Below are positions 6,340 through 12,926 of a stretch of DNA of 13,018 nucleotides, piece after piece (position 1 is the stretch's first letter; each line of letters starts with the position of its first letter). The notes beneath the pieces are model-generated. The model saw nothing but the letters and a program-made list of their open reading frames with translations. It had not been told where the DNA came from and did not search any database. The translations under genes were made by a program, and so were the position numbers. The stretch spans positions 1-13,018 of the forward strand of contig JAATVR010000618.1 in NCBI GenBank assembly GCA_014523665.1, given 5' to 3'. The stretch comes from Nitrososphaerales archaeon TH526 (lineage in GTDB: Archaea; Thermoproteota; Nitrososphaeria; Nitrososphaerales; Nitrososphaeraceae).

Positions 6340-7299
6340 TTGACTATATTAACTGAATCACAATGCCGTCAAGAAATTGTTGATCATATTGCATTACATC
6401 AAGGATGCTCAAAAGAAGAGGCTTATGATGCTCTCAGAGATAAACTATCACGTAATACATTTTTTAAATATCTACCTAAATTAATTAACGAAGGCCAAAT
6501 AATTGTAGAACATAAAAATAAGCGAGATACAAAGCTGTTTGTTGATAAAAATAATCCGCTAGTATCAGTTCCTGAATGTCTAGAAAATTTCAAAAGAGCA
6601 TATATACAGTTATTAAAAGCATCTAAGAAAATAATAAGAGAAAGAGACTTTACTCGAAATTCTCCCGCTTTAGGAATCACCCAGACACAGTCATCAAAAT
6701 GGACAAAAAATGACTACTCTCGCGTCATCCTTCATGAGTGCGATATGGTGGCAAAGCATTATGTCAAACTCGAAGAGATAATACAGTCAAATCAAGGATT
6801 CAAGAATATAAAGAACACATTACACCGACTAGAATCTGTATATAGTGATGTATCAAACTACGCGACTGCCTTTTTGATATATAACTCTATGCGTATATTT
6901 TCTGTACTGGTTGATATCATAATTCATTTAAGTACGATTTTGTGGCCGATGATGATTCGAGATAAAGTGCGTTTAGGAAAGCTATACTCAAATGTTTTTT
7001 CCAAGGTTGCTGATATTCAAATGGAGTTATCATCCTTTCTTAATTCTATACATACATTTTCGATTAATGACTCTCATTTGTTGATGGAAGCAAGCCCTTT
7101 TATTAATCTATTTGGAATCAAAAGGGATTACACGATTCTAAATATGCAAAATGAAATAGGATTGATATTAAAAACCATTGATGAGCTTGGCAGAGAATTA
7201 AGAAAATACGGGTATAAAGGAGGAAAAGACATGTATGAACCTTTCTACAAGATTCTAAAAAATAGACTTGAGAGAACTACAGGTATACAAAAAGAATAG
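6340..7299 (+). CDS. Winged-helix protein with a helical C-terminal part, provirus regulator
   Basis: This is a 319-aa protein. Residues 8-70 form a winged helix: REIVDHIALHQGCSKEEAYD, then DKLSRNTFFKYLPKLINEGQ as recognition helix, and IIVEHKNKRDTKLFVD as wing. The remaining 240 residues are almost all helical, with a hydrophobic run at about 177-206 that could be buried or could touch the membrane. The start is TTG at 6340. A stop at 6334-6336 rules out longer forms, and the only earlier codon is TTA. The TATA position predicts a leaderless mRNA. It is divergent from the leftward train and convergent with the integrase, the place where proviruses keep a lysogeny or induction regulator. That role is inferred; the long helical part is unrecognised. 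Confidence 0.55.
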   Translation: MTILTESQCRQEIVDHIALHQGCSKEEAYDALRDKLSRNTFFKYLPKLINEGQIIVEHKNKRDTKLFVDKNNPLVSVPECLENFKRAYIQLLKASKKIIRERDFTRNSPALGITQTQSSKWTKNDYSRVILHECDMVAKHYVKLEEIIQSNQGFKNIKNTLHRLESVYSDVSNYATAFLIYNSMRIFSVLVDIIIHLSTILWPMMIRDKVRLGKLYSNVFSKVADIQMELSSFLNSIHTFSINDSHLLMEASPFINLFGIKRDYTILNMQNEIGLILKTIDELGRELRKYGYKGGKDMYEPFYKILKNRLERTTGIQKE

Positions 7300-7442
7300 G
7301 CTTAGGAGGGAGGGAGGAAGAAGCTTAGCCACCAGAAACCAGAGATCGATTGGAAGCTCTAAAGTTATGAAATATAAATATAGGCTTCATGTTGTCTAGC
7401 AACTATTGATCTACAATTTAATACAGGCGTGACATGAGGAGC
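7300..7442. other. Spacer between convergent winged-helix and integrase genes
   Basis: No gene is visible. A purine-only G-rich stretch lies at 7303-7323. Its core GGAGGGAGGGAGG (7305-7317) sits five bases after the stop of the winged-helix gene. No T-rich terminator was seen for either gene. Confidence 0.4.
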
Positions 7443-8660
7443 TTATATTTTCTTCTGTAATACATCAGGCTTGACCTGAGATAATTTGGGATTCTGTTGA
7501 ATCATACTCATGATCTGATTGAACTTCTGATTGGTTTCATCACGTATTGTTTCTAGTTCCAATTCATATTTGTCCTTCATAGCTTGCATCTCTCTATCTT
7601 TTTCTCTTAGTTTTGCTTCAATACTTTTACCCGTGGCTTCTAGTGTCGCATAGTCTAGGAAAGTAAGATACTTCATGCATTTAGTAGCGTAAATTTGTCT
7701 TCTATCAATCTCTTTTTTGGTATAATATGGAGATTTAGCATGTCCGAGGAACCATTCACTATAATCCTGTCCCGCTTGGTCGCTGATTACCGTTTTTACA
7801 AATCGTCTCAGGGAGTGAAGCGTTATCTTCCTGCGCCTTCGTAAGCCATCTTCCTTTCTTTCGTCCATCCCTACCACTGATAGTAGCTTTTCAAATTCAT
7901 TTACAATTTTTACGTATAAATGACGTGGATTAGGAACCCCTTTAACAGTATAAACGCTGAAGACTAAATCATCAGGCTTTGCAGACTTGGTCCACTTGTT
8001 GTCCTTATCCCTATACTTCCAATCTATCCAGTTTTTTAGGTATTTTGTGGCTTCATCTGAAATATAAACATCCCTTGCGACCCTAGTCTTCGAATATTCC
8101 TTTCTCACATGAATCCTTGTAGGATTTGACGTAAAATCAGTATCCTTAAGTCGAATAGCAAGTCCTTCTGCGGTTCTAAAACCGCCACTTGCTAGGACTA
8201 ACAGATAGGCTTTTAATCTACGATTGTTGCATGCGAGCAAAATATTTCTAATATCTTGAACGTCTAAAGCCTCTTCATCTTCTCTATAAGCTTTCGGCAT
8301 TTTGACTTTTGTCTTAAACTTTGAGGTTACAATATCTATATCGTGATAAGCAAAATAAGATCTGATGGCTGTCACATAGAGCTTGATGGTCGGTATTGAT
8401 AACTTCTGCGATATGAGAAATGAAACAAAGCTATCCAAGACTCGGTAGATATTGATCTCTCCTACTGATACAGCGAGAATAATACTTTCCACAGAGTAGC
8501 TTTTGAGGTCGTTATCTTGTAGAAGGAAATATTGAAAACTAACAAGTCCGTTAAGATATGCTCTTTCAGAACATATGCTATTTCTGCCCATACTAAGTAA
8601 AAAGGAAGAGACCTTGGGAAGGCTCTCAATTTCTGCTCTCCTAGAGACTTTCTGATTCAC
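7443..8660 (-). CDS. Tyrosine recombinase (provirus integrase)
   Basis: This is a 405-aa integrase that cuts and joins att sites through a phosphotyrosine bond. Residues 12-112 form a SAM-like core-binding domain. The catalytic domain (about 128-337) shows Arg I in ASGGFRTAEGL (R162), the hairpin Lys in KEYSKTR (K191), H282-x2-R285 in LHSLRRF, and H307 in WFLGHAKS. The nucleophile is Y312 or Y313 in SPYYTKKE, as in archaeal integrases whose Tyr follows the GH box closely. YLTFLDY and a 55-residue coiled coil (340-395) follow. The start is GTG at 8660, about 11 bases after the predicted transcription start. The gene is whole and not split by its att site, so it is not of the SSV type that partitions on integration. 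It reads into the element from its right edge. Confidence 0.9.
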   Translation of the reverse strand: MNQKVSRRAEIESLPKVSSFLLSMGRNSICSERAYLNGLVSFQYFLLQDNDLKSYSVESIILAVSVGEINIYRVLDSFVSFLISQKLSIPTIKLYVTAIRSYFAYHDIDIVTSKFKTKVKMPKAYREDEEALDVQDIRNILLACNNRRLKAYLLVLASGGFRTAEGLAIRLKDTDFTSNPTRIHVRKEYSKTRVARDVYISDEATKYLKNWIDWKYRDKDNKWTKSAKPDDLVFSVYTVKGVPNPRHLYVKIVNEFEKLLSVVGMDERKEDGLRRRRKITLHSLRRFVKTVISDQAGQDYSEWFLGHAKSPYYTKKEIDRRQIYATKCMKYLTFLDYATLEATGKSIEAKLREKDREMQAMKDKYELELETIRDETNQKFNQIMSMIQQNPKLSQVKPDVLQKKI

Positions 8661-8690
8661 TATTAATTTCCTAGAAGATGATGGTGTACT

Positions 8691-8730
8691 TAAGTTATAT
8701 TAACTTTATCAGTTGCTATAAGTTATATTA
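8691..8730. repeat. Two copies of TAAGTTATATTA upstream of the integrase, first copy in a palindrome
   Basis: TAAGTTATATTA occurs at 8691-8702 and again at 8719-8730, with 28 bases from start to start. The first copy extends into the palindrome AAGTTA-TAT-TAACTT (8692-8706). On the minus strand this region supplies an AT-rich TATA-like box centred near 8697, which predicts a start near 8671, just before the GTG at 8660. The repeats could be recombinase arm sites, an operator for self-control, or simply AT-rich promoter sequence. Confidence 0.4.
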
Positions 8731-8822
8731 TCTACGTTTTATATGCCATCTTTCTTATCTTTATCCAATTTTGAGTACAAGTATTTGCTCGCTCTGTATC
8801 CCTGCGCAACACCTAGATATCC

Positions 8823-8830
8823 TTTAAATA
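8823..8830 (+). promoter_or_regulatory. TATA box of the exported protease gene
   Basis: TTTAAATA lies in an AT-rich stretch. It predicts a transcription start at about 8853 and a leader of some 24 bases before the ATG at 8877. Confidence 0.5.
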
Positions 8831-8876
8831 TTAAAAAATATATCCGGGGATTGACAAGAACAATAGAATTCACGGA

Positions 8877-9644
8877 ATGAGATTGAAGTATAGTACTGTC
8901 TTTTCTTTCTCTTCTTCTACTCCGTGGCTATTGCTTGCCTTGATTCTACTATCATTATCTGCAATCTCTTCAGCAAATATATTCTCATCTTCGACACCAG
9001 TAATCGCATCTGTTGAGGATAATCAAGGAGGGGATGATGATGAAGGCGATGATGATGATGATGATATAAATCTTGATGAAATGAATCTATTGCAAATATG
9101 CTGTGCTTGGTCAGATAAGATTTCAGATGGAGTACTAGAATACAGAATAAGCGATGAAGGAGACGAAGATAGCAAACAATCTGTACGGAATGCGATACAA
9201 GACTGGGATCTATTGATTGATAATTTGATATTTGCAGAAAAACAAGATGACAGCGAGGCGGACGTAGAAATAGGATTCTCTGATAGCGATGAAGACGCAA
9301 ACGACGAAGAATTCGATTATGGAGATCCTATAGCAGCTGGAAAAACAGAATTTAGATTCGATAATAAGGGATTTATTGATAGCATTAAAGTAACACTTTC
9401 TGGGGGCATTTTTGGCAATGGATTTCAGAATTCTGAGTTAGAACAAATTGCACGACATGAAATTGGACATGCTCTAGGACTAGGTCATGCGAACTTTGGC
9501 AGTCTTATGTCTGAAAGCACCGAAGGAGGGACAGGAAACATATCTACTTGTGAAATCAATGGAGTACTTGCAGCAAATTATTGGAGACTTGTGACTGTTG
9601 GTAACAATCCAGAATATCCAGAAGCAAATTTCGTGGTATGTTGA
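8877..9644 (+). CDS. Exported matrixin-like zinc metalloprotease, strongly acidic
   Basis: This is a 255-aa secreted protein. Residues 16-34 form a signal peptide core (WLLLALILLSLSAISSA) after a short basic start, with likely cleavage near residue 33-45. Residues 51-63 are a run of Gly, Asp and Glu. The catalytic domain has HEIGHALGLGH (194-204), in which H194, H198 and H204 hold zinc and E195 activates water. The following M211 in FGSLMSES serves as the Met-turn, which is the metzincin arrangement of the matrixin group. C75, C76, C225 and C255 may form disulfides outside the cell. The many Asp/Glu residues before the active site suggest calcium binding or a charged propeptide. The gene stands alone under its own TATA box. 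The substrate is unknown, but cell-envelope or extracellular protein is likely. Confidence 0.8.
   Translation: MRLKYSTVFSFSSSTPWLLLALILLSLSAISSANIFSSSTPVIASVEDNQGGDDDEGDDDDDDINLDEMNLLQICCAWSDKISDGVLEYRISDEGDEDSKQSVRNAIQDWDLLIDNLIFAEKQDDSEADVEIGFSDSDEDANDEEFDYGDPIAAGKTEFRFDNKGFIDSIKVTLSGGIFGNGFQNSELEQIARHEIGHALGLGHANFGSLMSESTEGGTGNISTCEINGVLAANYWRLVTVGNNPEYPEANFVVC
9036..9066 (+). repeat. GAT/GAC-type triplet tract within the protease gene
   Basis: The stretch is mostly GATGATGAT repeats interrupted by GAAGGC. It codes for the Asp run (GDDDEGDDDDDD) after the signal peptide. Triplet slippage here would change the length of the acidic tract without breaking the frame. Confidence 0.6.
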
Positions 9645-9780
9645 TATTAATATAGTATTCAAGAACAAGTACAGATGCAGGAATTAGCATGTATAGAAAA
9701 ATGTGAGTCTCCCCAAATACAGGAGCTATCATTATAACAGCTATGAACATACTTTAGTAGTAGTATAATTGTATAAATAA

Positions 9781-9816
9781 CATAGTTATAGGTATAGTTA
9801 TAGTTATAGTTATGGT
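9781..9816. repeat. Six tandem copies of a TATAGT-type hexamer
   Basis: The units are CATAGT, TATAGG, then TATAGT three times, then TATGGT. This is a 36-base microsatellite in the spacer between two convergent genes. Copy number could vary between strains. Confidence 0.75.
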
Positions 9817-9827
9817 TTTCAACATTG

Positions 9828-9845
9828 TTAACAAACATTTGTTAA
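9828..9845. repeat. Perfect palindrome TTAACAAA-CA-TTTGTTAA
   Basis: Two 8-base arms flank a 2-base centre, followed by AAAAAATTTG. It lies 35 bases beyond the tetR stop. As a hairpin it has almost no loop, so a protein-binding site is as likely as a terminator. It differs from the operator at 11802-11829. Confidence 0.5.
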
Positions 9846-9879
9846 AAAATTTGTCTCAAACTCGAGGTGGGGATGATTA

Positions 9880-10479
9880 TTAACTCATGCCCTTAAAAAT
9901 GGCTCTTACTGTTTCCTTCCATGCCTGTTTGTTACTAGATTCACTTATACCAGATACTTTGCTTATAGATAGCCCATTGAAAAGGGAGACAAGACCGGCT
10001 GAAATAGCTTTAATATCCACATCCTTGGCAAAAAGATCCTTTTCCACTTGTAAATTTAAATATTCTGTTACTATATCAATTATTCTTAATCTATGTTCAT
10101 AAAGCATTCTCTTTAACTTAGGATTACGTGGCGATTCAGCAATTATTTCAAAAAATACTTTTTCAAAGTCTTGTCCAGTTTCGTTATGAAAGTTTTCATA
10201 AAACTTTTCTGCGTTTGATACCAATTCTTCTTTTCTAGTTGCCATTAACGTAGATAACTGTTCCTTTAATCTTAGAATATTTGTTTCAGATATAGCATAG
10301 AATAATTCTTCTTTACTTCTAAAATAAAGATATAATGTGCCCTTGCTCACCTTAGCAGCCTCTGCTATATCATCCATTCTGGCTTTATCATATCCATACT
10401 TTGAAAAAGCAATCAATGCTGATTCGACTATTTTACCTTTAACTTCTATTTTATACTGAGCGGACACTTTTGGGCACAT
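9880..10479 (-). CDS. TetR/AcrR family transcription repressor
   Basis: This is a 199-aa protein of normal TetR length. The N-terminal DNA-binding domain (10-60) reads KIVESALIAFSKYGYDKARM, then DDIAEAAKVSKGTLYLYF, ending RSKEELFYAI, an almost ideal TetR helix-turn-helix. The helical C-terminal part (65-199) would bind a small ligand and form the dimer. The ATG at 10479 has GGGAG nine bases upstream and a TATA box (TATAAAA on the minus strand, 10531-10525) that gives a leader of about 22 bases. It follows the membrane protein gene on the same strand, 113 bases downstream. The likely target is the 28-bp palindrome at 11802-11829 in front of that gene. The ligand is unknown; a hydrophobic compound linked to the membrane protein would be usual for such pairs. 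Confidence 0.9.
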   Translation of the reverse strand: MCPKVSAQYKIEVKGKIVESALIAFSKYGYDKARMDDIAEAAKVSKGTLYLYFRSKEELFYAISETNILRLKEQLSTLMATRKEELVSNAEKFYENFHNETGQDFEKVFFEIIAESPRNPKLKRMLYEHRLRIIDIVTEYLNLQVEKDLFAKDVDIKAISAGLVSLFNGLSISKVSGISESSNKQAWKETVRAIFKGMS

Positions 10480-10524
10480 GGTATTTTACTCCCTTCTTTT
10501 CTCTTTTCCTTCCATATTCTTGCC

Positions 10525-10531
10525 TTTTATA
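10525..10531 (-). promoter_or_regulatory. TATA box of the tetR gene
   Basis: TATAAAA on the minus strand lies 49 bases upstream of the ATG (centre to start). It predicts a start near 10502. It shows that tetR can be transcribed separately from the membrane protein gene. No copy of the 28-bp palindrome is seen here, so self-control at this promoter is not evident. Confidence 0.5.
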
Positions 10532-10592
10532 CTCATAACAATATTTTGCGGAACTGGAATCATTTTTAGGATACCTTATTCAATTTGTTTCC

Positions 10593-11750
10593 TCATTTTT
10601 CTTGCAATATGAATTCAGATGGCCGTAATTGTTGATTTTGAAAGGTAGGAATAGTTATCTTCTTTGAAACAAAAAGTGCTCCCAACAAGCCCATCAATGC
10701 TGCTGGTACCAAAGTTATTGATAGCATAACAGGTAATGTACTAAGAAAGTTAGATGTTAAGTTAGTTACTGCTTGCATTCCTTGCAGATTGGCGATTGGC
10801 ATATCAAGAGGAATTGCAAATGCCCATGTAAGCATTGGATAATTAAATATATAGAATACTGAACTAACTAGTATCCCAGCTATTAATTCTGACGTCCTCA
10901 ATCCTAACTTTGATTTTATAGCTGGATTATTCAAGATAATATCCGCAATTAGCGCAGGCAAGATAGCTATTATAGAATACCAAGGTAGAATCGAGATCAA
11001 CATACCTTGACTAGGAACAATATTTGCAAAGATATTGATGCCAACTACCAAAGCTGAAACAATAGTTCCTGCACCAAATCTTCCAATGCTCTTGGAGGCA
11101 GTGAGGAATATGATAGAGCTGAGCAGAGGTAATGTTATAATCGCAATTAATGAAGCAATATTAGGATTCAGGTTAAACTGAAAGTTTTCTCCATCCGAAA
11201 ACGGAAGAGAGAACATATAAACATACCAAGTAGTTGTGAACCATAATGCTGCAAATGCGGGAACCATTGCAGCTTTAATCAATCTCTGCCTAGAAGACGA
11301 AGTTATATGTACGGCTATCCTTACAAGGCCTACAACTGTTGCAACTGCATTTATCAGCATGCCAGTAATCAATGCTAAATGCGGTGGACTTAATAGCCCA
11401 TCGACACCAAAGGTTTCATGCCAAAGAAAATCGGATGGTCCAGCTACCAAACAAACAGTGGACCCTATAATAATAAGTTTTAATGGCGTAGCAACTGACC
11501 TTCCTCTAAGTTCATTATTACTAATTAACAAAATTACGCTTGTTCCGGCTGCAACTGTTAGCAAACCTACTCCGGCGTAAAGAACTGCATGCGACGGCGT
11601 AAAGAAAGTCTCTGGTTCTTGCATGATGTGAGAAGTAACATCCCAGCTTGTACCGACTATTTGCATGAATGAACCACAAGTAGCTATAATCATCATAGTC
11701 ATGATTATGGCCATATCGTGTTTCTTGGAAAAAATTCCGTCAAGAACCAT
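10593..11750 (-). CDS. Polytopic membrane protein with duplicated Asp-His motif, unknown function
   Basis: This 385-aa protein has about ten membrane segments, at roughly 14-33, 54-75, 89-107, 123-144, 158-180, 196-217, 227-246, 250-272, 288-308 and 335-362. Two copies of one motif stand exactly 70 residues apart. The first has D37-x3-H41 and then H54 in TPSH; the second has D107-x3-H111 and then H124 in SPPH. The His residues sit at membrane edges and could hold a metal or heme. No transporter signature was recognised. An ATG at 11774 would add eight residues, but the TATA box at 11781-11788 places the transcript start near 11759, which favours 11750. The neighbouring tetR gene suggests control by a small molecule. 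Confidence 0.65.
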   Translation of the reverse strand: MVLDGIFSKKHDMAIIMTMMIIATCGSFMQIVGTSWDVTSHIMQEPETFFTPSHAVLYAGVGLLTVAAGTSVILLISNNELRGRSVATPLKLIIIGSTVCLVAGPSDFLWHETFGVDGLLSPPHLALITGMLINAVATVVGLVRIAVHITSSSRQRLIKAAMVPAFAALWFTTTWYVYMFSLPFSDGENFQFNLNPNIASLIAIITLPLLSSIIFLTASKSIGRFGAGTIVSALVVGINIFANIVPSQGMLISILPWYSIIAILPALIADIILNNPAIKSKLGLRTSELIAGILVSSVFYIFNYPMLTWAFAIPLDMPIANLQGMQAVTNLTSNFLSTLPVMLSITLVPAALMGLLGALFVSKKITIPTFQNQQLRPSEFILQEK

Positions 11751-11780
11751 GATTTTGCCTCGTACTGGTCGCATAAACTG

Positions 11781-11788
11781 TTATATAG
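11781..11788 (-). promoter_or_regulatory. TATA box of the membrane protein gene
   Basis: CTATATAA on the minus strand. A start 26 bases on falls near 11759, before the ATG at 11750 but after the ATG at 11774. The box therefore also decides the gene start. Confidence 0.55.
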
Positions 11789-11801
11789 AATGCCAGTTAA
11801 T

Positions 11802-11829
11802 AAACATAACTGACCAGTCAGTTATGTTT
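11802..11829. promoter_or_regulatory. Perfect 28-bp palindrome, probable TetR operator
   Basis: AAACATAACTGAC-CA-GTCAGTTATGTTT has 13-base arms without mismatch. The core ACTGACCAGTCAGT is of the kind that TetR family dimers often bind. It lies between divergent genes. Its right end overlaps the TATA box (11827-11836) of the dehydrogenase gene and covers the TFB-binding element upstream of it. It is 13 bases upstream of the membrane-protein TATA box. Binding should block the rightward gene and may affect the leftward one. The link to the TetR protein at 9880 is by neighbourhood. Confidence 0.75.
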
Positions 11830-11836
11830 AAATAAA
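11827..11836 (+). promoter_or_regulatory. TATA box of the dehydrogenase gene
   Basis: TTTAAATAAA predicts a start near 11857 and a leader of about seven bases before the ATG at 11864, so the mRNA is almost leaderless. The first three bases belong to the palindrome. Confidence 0.6.
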
Positions 11837-11863
11837 GGGGCTCTGTAAATTCAGACATCATCA

Positions 11864-12877
11864 ATGCAAAGCACCAGGATAAATGGACAAATGTTTCCAG
11901 ATGCTATTTCTAATTCAGGATCTATAGTAATCAACGAGGGTCGTTCTATGATAGTAGATAGAAATGAGCTCCGAAAATCTCGAGTCTTGGTAATAGGTCT
12001 AGGTCAACTCGGTCTTCCAGTAGCAAAATATGTCAAAGAGAGAGGGTTTGATACTTATGGATATGATATCAAACAGAATGCCATCGAACGTGCAGAAAAA
12101 GTTGCATCAATAAAGAGAGCAGATAATTTCAGTGATTTTGATATATACATTATTTGTGTGTCCACACATAAGCCTGATGACATTTTCACGCCTCAGATAG
12201 ATGGATTACTATACATAATAGAAGAAATTTCAAGAAAAGCCAAGAATGGTGCTCTTGTCGCAATAGAGAGCACTATTCCCAGAGGAACATCAAAGAAAGT
12301 ATTTGAGATGCTTAATCATAGATTGCATGTTGTGCATGTACCGCATAGATGGTATGCTTTAGAAGAGATGGAACATGGAGTTAATCAACTGCGTGTTATA
12401 GGAGGAGTCCATGATTGTTGTCTTAGAGCAGCATTGCAATTCTACACTGGAGATGGTAGAGATGGTAGTAATAATAGTAGTAACAGCAATGGCGATGGGA
12501 ATGAAAATCTAGGTATTCCTTTGCATCCTGTATCAAATATAGAAATTGCAGAGATATCTAAAATTGCTGAAAATGCTCATAGATATTTGCAAATAGCATT
12601 TGCAGAAGATCTTTACCTTTATTGCAAAACAAATAACCTCAGCTTTCCAGAATTACGTGAAGCAATCAATACTAAGTGGAATGTAAACATACTTGAGCCT
12701 AGAGATGGGATAGGAGGACATTGTCTACCTAAGGATACCATGATGTTTCTACAGTCATCTAAATCAATAAAGAGTAAGATATTGACTGCAGCATTAGAAG
12801 TAGATCAAGATTACAGAAGACACAGACAATCTAGAGATGTAGAGCTAGAGGTATTGTGTAAGGACAGAGCAAAATGA
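11864..12877 (+). CDS. UDP-sugar (UDP-glucose/UDP-ManNAc type) dehydrogenase-like protein, short form
   Basis: The family oxidises a UDP-sugar to its uronate with two NAD+, supplying cell-surface glycans. This 337-aa member has the NAD-binding loop GLGQLGLP (45-52) with D68 closing the second strand. The ICVSTHKPD loop and ESTIPRGT (135-142) follow. The dimer helix EISKIAENAHR (230-240) carries the expected Lys (K233) and Asn (N237). The catalytic Cys is C287 in GIGGHCLPKD. A Gly/Asn/Ser-rich insert lies at 196-215. Members usually have 400-450 residues with a third, UDP-binding domain; here the chain ends soon after the Cys domain. The PERxxPG motif is replaced by PHRWYALEE. The promoter supports the ATG at 11864, but the first 38 residues precede the fold. 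Activity and substrate are uncertain. Confidence 0.75.
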   Translation: MQSTRINGQMFPDAISNSGSIVINEGRSMIVDRNELRKSRVLVIGLGQLGLPVAKYVKERGFDTYGYDIKQNAIERAEKVASIKRADNFSDFDIYIICVSTHKPDDIFTPQIDGLLYIIEEISRKAKNGALVAIESTIPRGTSKKVFEMLNHRLHVVHVPHRWYALEEMEHGVNQLRVIGGVHDCCLRAALQFYTGDGRDGSNNSSNSNGDGNENLGIPLHPVSNIEIAEISKIAENAHRYLQIAFAEDLYLYCKTNNLSFPELREAINTKWNVNILEPRDGIGGHCLPKDTMMFLQSSKSIKSKILTAALEVDQDYRRHRQSRDVELEVLCKDRAK

Positions 12878-12899
12878 TACAACAATATCTAAACATGAG

Positions 12900-12926
12900 G
12901 TGCTGCTACTGCTGAAACAGCAGCAC
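12900..12926 (+). terminator. Hairpin after the dehydrogenase gene
   Basis: GTGCTGCT and AGCAGCAC form an 8-pair stem around an 11-base loop, 22 bases after the stop codon. No T run follows, so termination is uncertain. The same bases are read through by the open frame that begins at 12900. Confidence 0.3.

Larger units (their letters stand above)
8661..8876. other. Intergenic stretch at the probable right border of the provirus
   Basis: It holds the divergent promoters of the integrase and the protease, plus a 12-base direct repeat (8691-8702 and 8719-8730). No tRNA gene or tRNA fragment was found here, so the att site, if in this stretch, is not in a tRNA. Without the other border, an att core cannot be assigned. 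Confidence 0.4.
9645..9879. other. Spacer between the protease and tetR genes, with simple repeats
   Basis: No gene is visible. It contains the hexamer array at 9781-9816 and the palindrome at 9828-9845. Both neighbouring genes end here (convergent), so both could act in 3' end formation. Confidence 0.4.

Noticed and set aside
2001..7330. AGGCTTAG occurring both near 2008 and near 7299 as possible att or element ends
   Set aside because: The shared stretch is only about eight bases, and the flanks do not match.
8661..8876. tRNA gene or fragment as att site next to the integrase
   Set aside because: Neither strand shows a T-arm consensus or a cloverleaf, so no tRNA-based att site can be supported.
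8917..9300. Minus-strand open frame with a His-rich run
   Set aside because: It is the mirror of the GAT repeat and the acidic codons of the protease gene, which has a signal peptide, zinc motif and promoter on the plus strand.
11236..11580. Plus-strand 114-codon frame inside the membrane protein gene
   Set aside because: It lies wholly antisense to the ten-helix protein, has no promoter, and its composition reflects hydrophobic codons read backwards.
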